Source of the DNA: Herbiconiux daphne
GTDB lineage: Bacteria > Actinomycetota > Actinomycetes > Actinomycetales > Microbacteriaceae
DNA length: 64,000 bases
Direction: 5' to 3'
NCBI RefSeq assembly: GCF_024979295.1
Contig: NZ_JANLCJ010000003.1
Location: forward strand, 492,033 to 556,032
In this document: piece after piece, positions 62,274 to 64,000 of the stretch
Numbering within the stretch: the first letter of the stretch is position 1
Layout: each line of letters starts with the position of its first letter
The notes under the pieces: generated by a model
The model's database searches: none
What the model saw: only the letters and a program-made list of their open reading frames with translations
What the model was told of the DNA's origin: nothing
Position numbers and translations under genes: made by a program

Positions 62274-63305
62274 ATGAGCACGAGTCGACCCACGAGGCCG
62301 CGTCGTCCCACCGACCCAAGTCGACCCACCAGCCCGACCACCAGCCCCATGCGGCGCATCGACGGCGGTGAGTTCGAGATGGGCGCCTCGGGATTCTACG
62401 CCGACGAACTCCCCGCGCACCGGCGCACGGTCGAGCCGTTCGAGCTCGACGAGCGCCTCGTGACCAACCGCGACTTCGCCGAGTTCGTCGCCGACACCGG
62501 CTACGTCACCGTCGCCGAGCTGCCCCTCGACCCCGCGGACTACCCCGGCGTCGACCCCGCCGACCTCGTCCCCGGAGCGATGGTCTTCCGCCCCACACCG
62601 GGTCCGGTCGACCTCTCCGACTGGCGGACGTGGTGGCAGTGGGTGCCGGGAGCGCACTGGCGTGAGCCGTTCGGGCCGGGGTCGTCCGTCGATGACCGCC
62701 TCGAGCATCCGGTGGTCGCAGTGGCCTTCGACGACGCCGCCGCCTTCGCCACCTGGGCCGGAAAGCGCCTGCCCACCGAAGCCGAATGGGAACGCGCCGC
62801 CCGCGGCCGCCACGACGGCCGCACCTACGCGTGGGGCGACGAACCCCGCCGCGACGGCCGCCTGATGGCCAACACCTGGCAGGGCCGCTTCCCCTACCTC
62901 AACACCGGCGCCGACGGTTGGGTCGGCACCTCGCCGGTCGGCAGCTTCCCGGCCGACGACTTCGGCCTGTTCGACATGATCGGCAACGTCTGGGAGTGGA
63001 CCAGCGACTACTACACCTACGGCCACATCGTTCCGACCCAGGATGCCGCGCCGGCGCGCGAGGGCCGCGTCGACCTGTTGGGCCCCGCCGGTGGGTCTCC
63101 CGCGCCGACCGCCTCCGGCAGCACCGACGACCTCGCGGCGGCGAGCGCGGAACCCGGCTCGACCATCCCGCGCCGCGTGCTCAAGGGCGGCTCTCACCTC
63201 TGCGCCCCCGAATACTGCTTGCGCTACCGCCCCGCGGCGCGCTCCCCGCAATCCGACGACACCGCCACGACCCACATCGGCTTCCGCTGCGCCCGCTCTC
63301 TCTGA
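62274..63305 (+). CDS. Formylglycine-generating enzyme family protein
   Basis: 343 residues. [20 protein letters not shown] begins the FGE-sulfatase domain. [33 protein letters not shown] and [19 protein letters not shown] follow. The two cysteines (310 and 315) have the spacing of the copper-binding pair in active bacterial FGE, so it should oxidise a Cys to formylglycine in sulfatases. No sulfatase is in the window. The first 25 residues are a Pro/Arg/Thr-rich leader, and the true start may be internal (ATG at 62349). Confidence 0.9.
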   Translation: MSTSRPTRPRRPTDPSRPTSPTTSPMRRIDGGEFEMGASGFYADELPAHRRTVEPFELDERLVTNRDFAEFVADTGYVTVAELPLDPADYPGVDPADLVPGAMVFRPTPGPVDLSDWRTWWQWVPGAHWREPFGPGSSVDDRLEHPVVAVAFDDAAAFATWAGKRLPTEAEWERAARGRHDGRTYAWGDEPRRDGRLMANTWQGRFPYLNTGADGWVGTSPVGSFPADDFGLFDMIGNVWEWTSDYYTYGHIVPTQDAAPAREGRVDLLGPAGGSPAPTASGSTDDLAAASAEPGSTIPRRVLKGGSHLCAPEYCLRYRPAARSPQSDDTATTHIGFRCARSL

Positions 63306-63330
63306 GCCCCCCCGCCCCGCCCGCGCCCCG

Positions 63331-63387
63331 CGAGAAGTCACTATCCGGTGCAAACACCCCCGCAACACACCCAATAATGACTTCTCG
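63331..63387. repeat. P-type palindrome, solo copy
   Basis: CGAGAAGTCA (63331-63340) and TGACTTCTCG (63378-63387), perfect 10-bp arms with TCCGGTGCAAACACCCCC between, lie 26 bp after the FGE stop. Confidence 0.75.
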
Positions 63388-63404
63388 CCACCAGCCCACT
63401 CCCC

Positions 63405-63461
63405 CGAGAAGTCAGCTTTCGTTGCAATCACCCCTGAAATAGACCGAGTTTTGACTTCTCG
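63405..63461. repeat. P-type palindrome, solo copy
   Basis: The same 10-bp arms as the previous copy (63405-63414 with 63452-63461) and the internal TTTCGTTGCAA shared with the array at 50151. The spacing between the two copies is 74 bp. Confidence 0.75.
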
Positions 63462-63543
63462 CGGAAGTGGGAAGAGTTTTCGGATTCGCACAGGGCGCCG
63501 GGACGAGGGCGCAGGTGCGCGGTGGGCGCGCCCGAGCGGTGGC

Positions 63544-64000
63544 TCAGCGCTGGGCGGCTAGGGCGGACTCGACGGTCGGGTGGATGCGGCCGGCCGCCTC
63601 GAGCCCCTGCCACCACGAGGTCTTGCGCGCCAGCGTGAGCGCGCCCTCGGGCAGCGCCGCCATCTCGAGCCGCGCCCCCTTCTCGGCCAGCTGCCGATCG
63701 AGGTCGGTCAGCGCATCCACCACTGTCACCGACGTCACCTGCACCACGGATGCATCGAGCACCACGACCGACACACCACCACCACCGGCGCCACCACCAC
63801 CGACGCCAGGCTCCCCCGCACCCGCGTCCGCGCCAGCCACACTCGCTCCACCCGCGTCAGTGGCGTCCGCGCCGTCGACTGCCACCCCGGTCTCGGCGGT
63901 CGCCGCAGGCCGCACCGCCGCGTCCGCGCCGTCGGCGCCCGCGTCCGCCGCGCCCGCGCCCGAGGCGGTGCCCGCGACGCCCACCGCGCCCCGCTCGTCC
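63544..64000 (-). CDS. C-terminal STAS domain of a SulP-type anion transporter (partial)
   Basis: The frame is open to the right edge of the window, so only the last 152 residues or so are visible. VVVLDASVVQVTSVTVVDALTDL, GARLEMAALPEGALTLARKT and the end IHPTVESALAAQR match the STAS domain that closes SulP permeases. Before it lies an Ala/Gly/Asp-rich stretch of about 75 residues, where the sequence should connect to the membrane part. The membrane domain itself is outside the window, so an isolated STAS protein cannot be excluded. Confidence 0.6.
   Translation of the reverse strand, partial: DERGAVGVAGTASGAGAADAGADGADAAVRPAATAETGVAVDGADATDAGGASVAGADAGAGEPGVGGGGAGGGGVSVVVLDASVVQVTSVTVVDALTDLDRQLAEKGARLEMAALPEGALTLARKTSWWQGLEAAGRIHPTVESALAAQR

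Overview
The window is high-GC (roughly 70% by eye) chromosomal DNA from an actinobacterium, most likely a member of the Microbacteriaceae. The evidence is an F420-dependent glucose-6-phosphate dehydrogenase, the eno-ftsB-DUF501 order, a CTC-type L25 protein, many GTG starts, and a striking excess of the heptamer GCATCCG/CGGATGC. No plasmid or phage backbone is visible, apart from one decayed integrative element beside a tRNA gene.

Layout. 1-4.2 kb: a membrane protein fragment, a flavin reductase, fgd and small hypotheticals. 4.27-6.11 kb: a relic of an integrative element flanked by an 18-bp tRNA-end repeat, with a frameshifted gene and a gutted tyrosine integrase, next to a tRNA with anticodon UAA. 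6.3-11.4 kb: ndh, a mycosin-like protease, DUF501, ftsB and eno. 11.5-16.1 kb: two drug-efflux operons with TetR/MarR regulators and clear operators. 16.2-32.5 kb: hisS, an ABC exporter, mazG, mfd, pth, rplY, gnd, a broken serine hydrolase and smc. 32.6-39.2 kb: a VOC protein and an almost complete set of molybdenum-cofactor genes (moeZ-like, moaD, moaA, moeA, moaC, mog, moaE).

The cofactor genes run directly into a user of the cofactor. A xanthine-dehydrogenase-family FAD subunit and a fused [2Fe-2S]-Mo subunit (39.4-43.3 kb) are followed by argP/lysE, two 8-oxoguanine-deaminase-like amidohydrolases and xdhC. This looks like purine or N-heterocycle catabolism. A second catabolic block (51.1-60.5 kb) has a divergent XRE-cupin regulator with a ferredoxin-type reductase on one side. 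On the other side are a cytosine-deaminase-like hydrolase, a three-part ABC importer, an SDR, a FAD-linked oxidase and a creatininase-family hydrolase. Its substrate cannot be read from the sequence. The right end has pdxH-like, pentapeptide-repeat and formylglycine-generating-enzyme genes and the tail of a SulP transporter.

The most unusual signals are non-coding. Four full copies and one partial copy of a structured element (called S here) sit mostly at gene 3' ends. Their hairpin arms differ in sequence but stay paired, which suggests selection on structure. Two S copies in opposite orientation bracket a tandem array (period about 114 bp) of imperfect palindromes (called P here), which also occur alone elsewhere. 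The heptamer GCATCCG is scattered through genes and also appears as inverted pairs between genes, which recalls the organisation of DNA uptake sequences in other bacteria.
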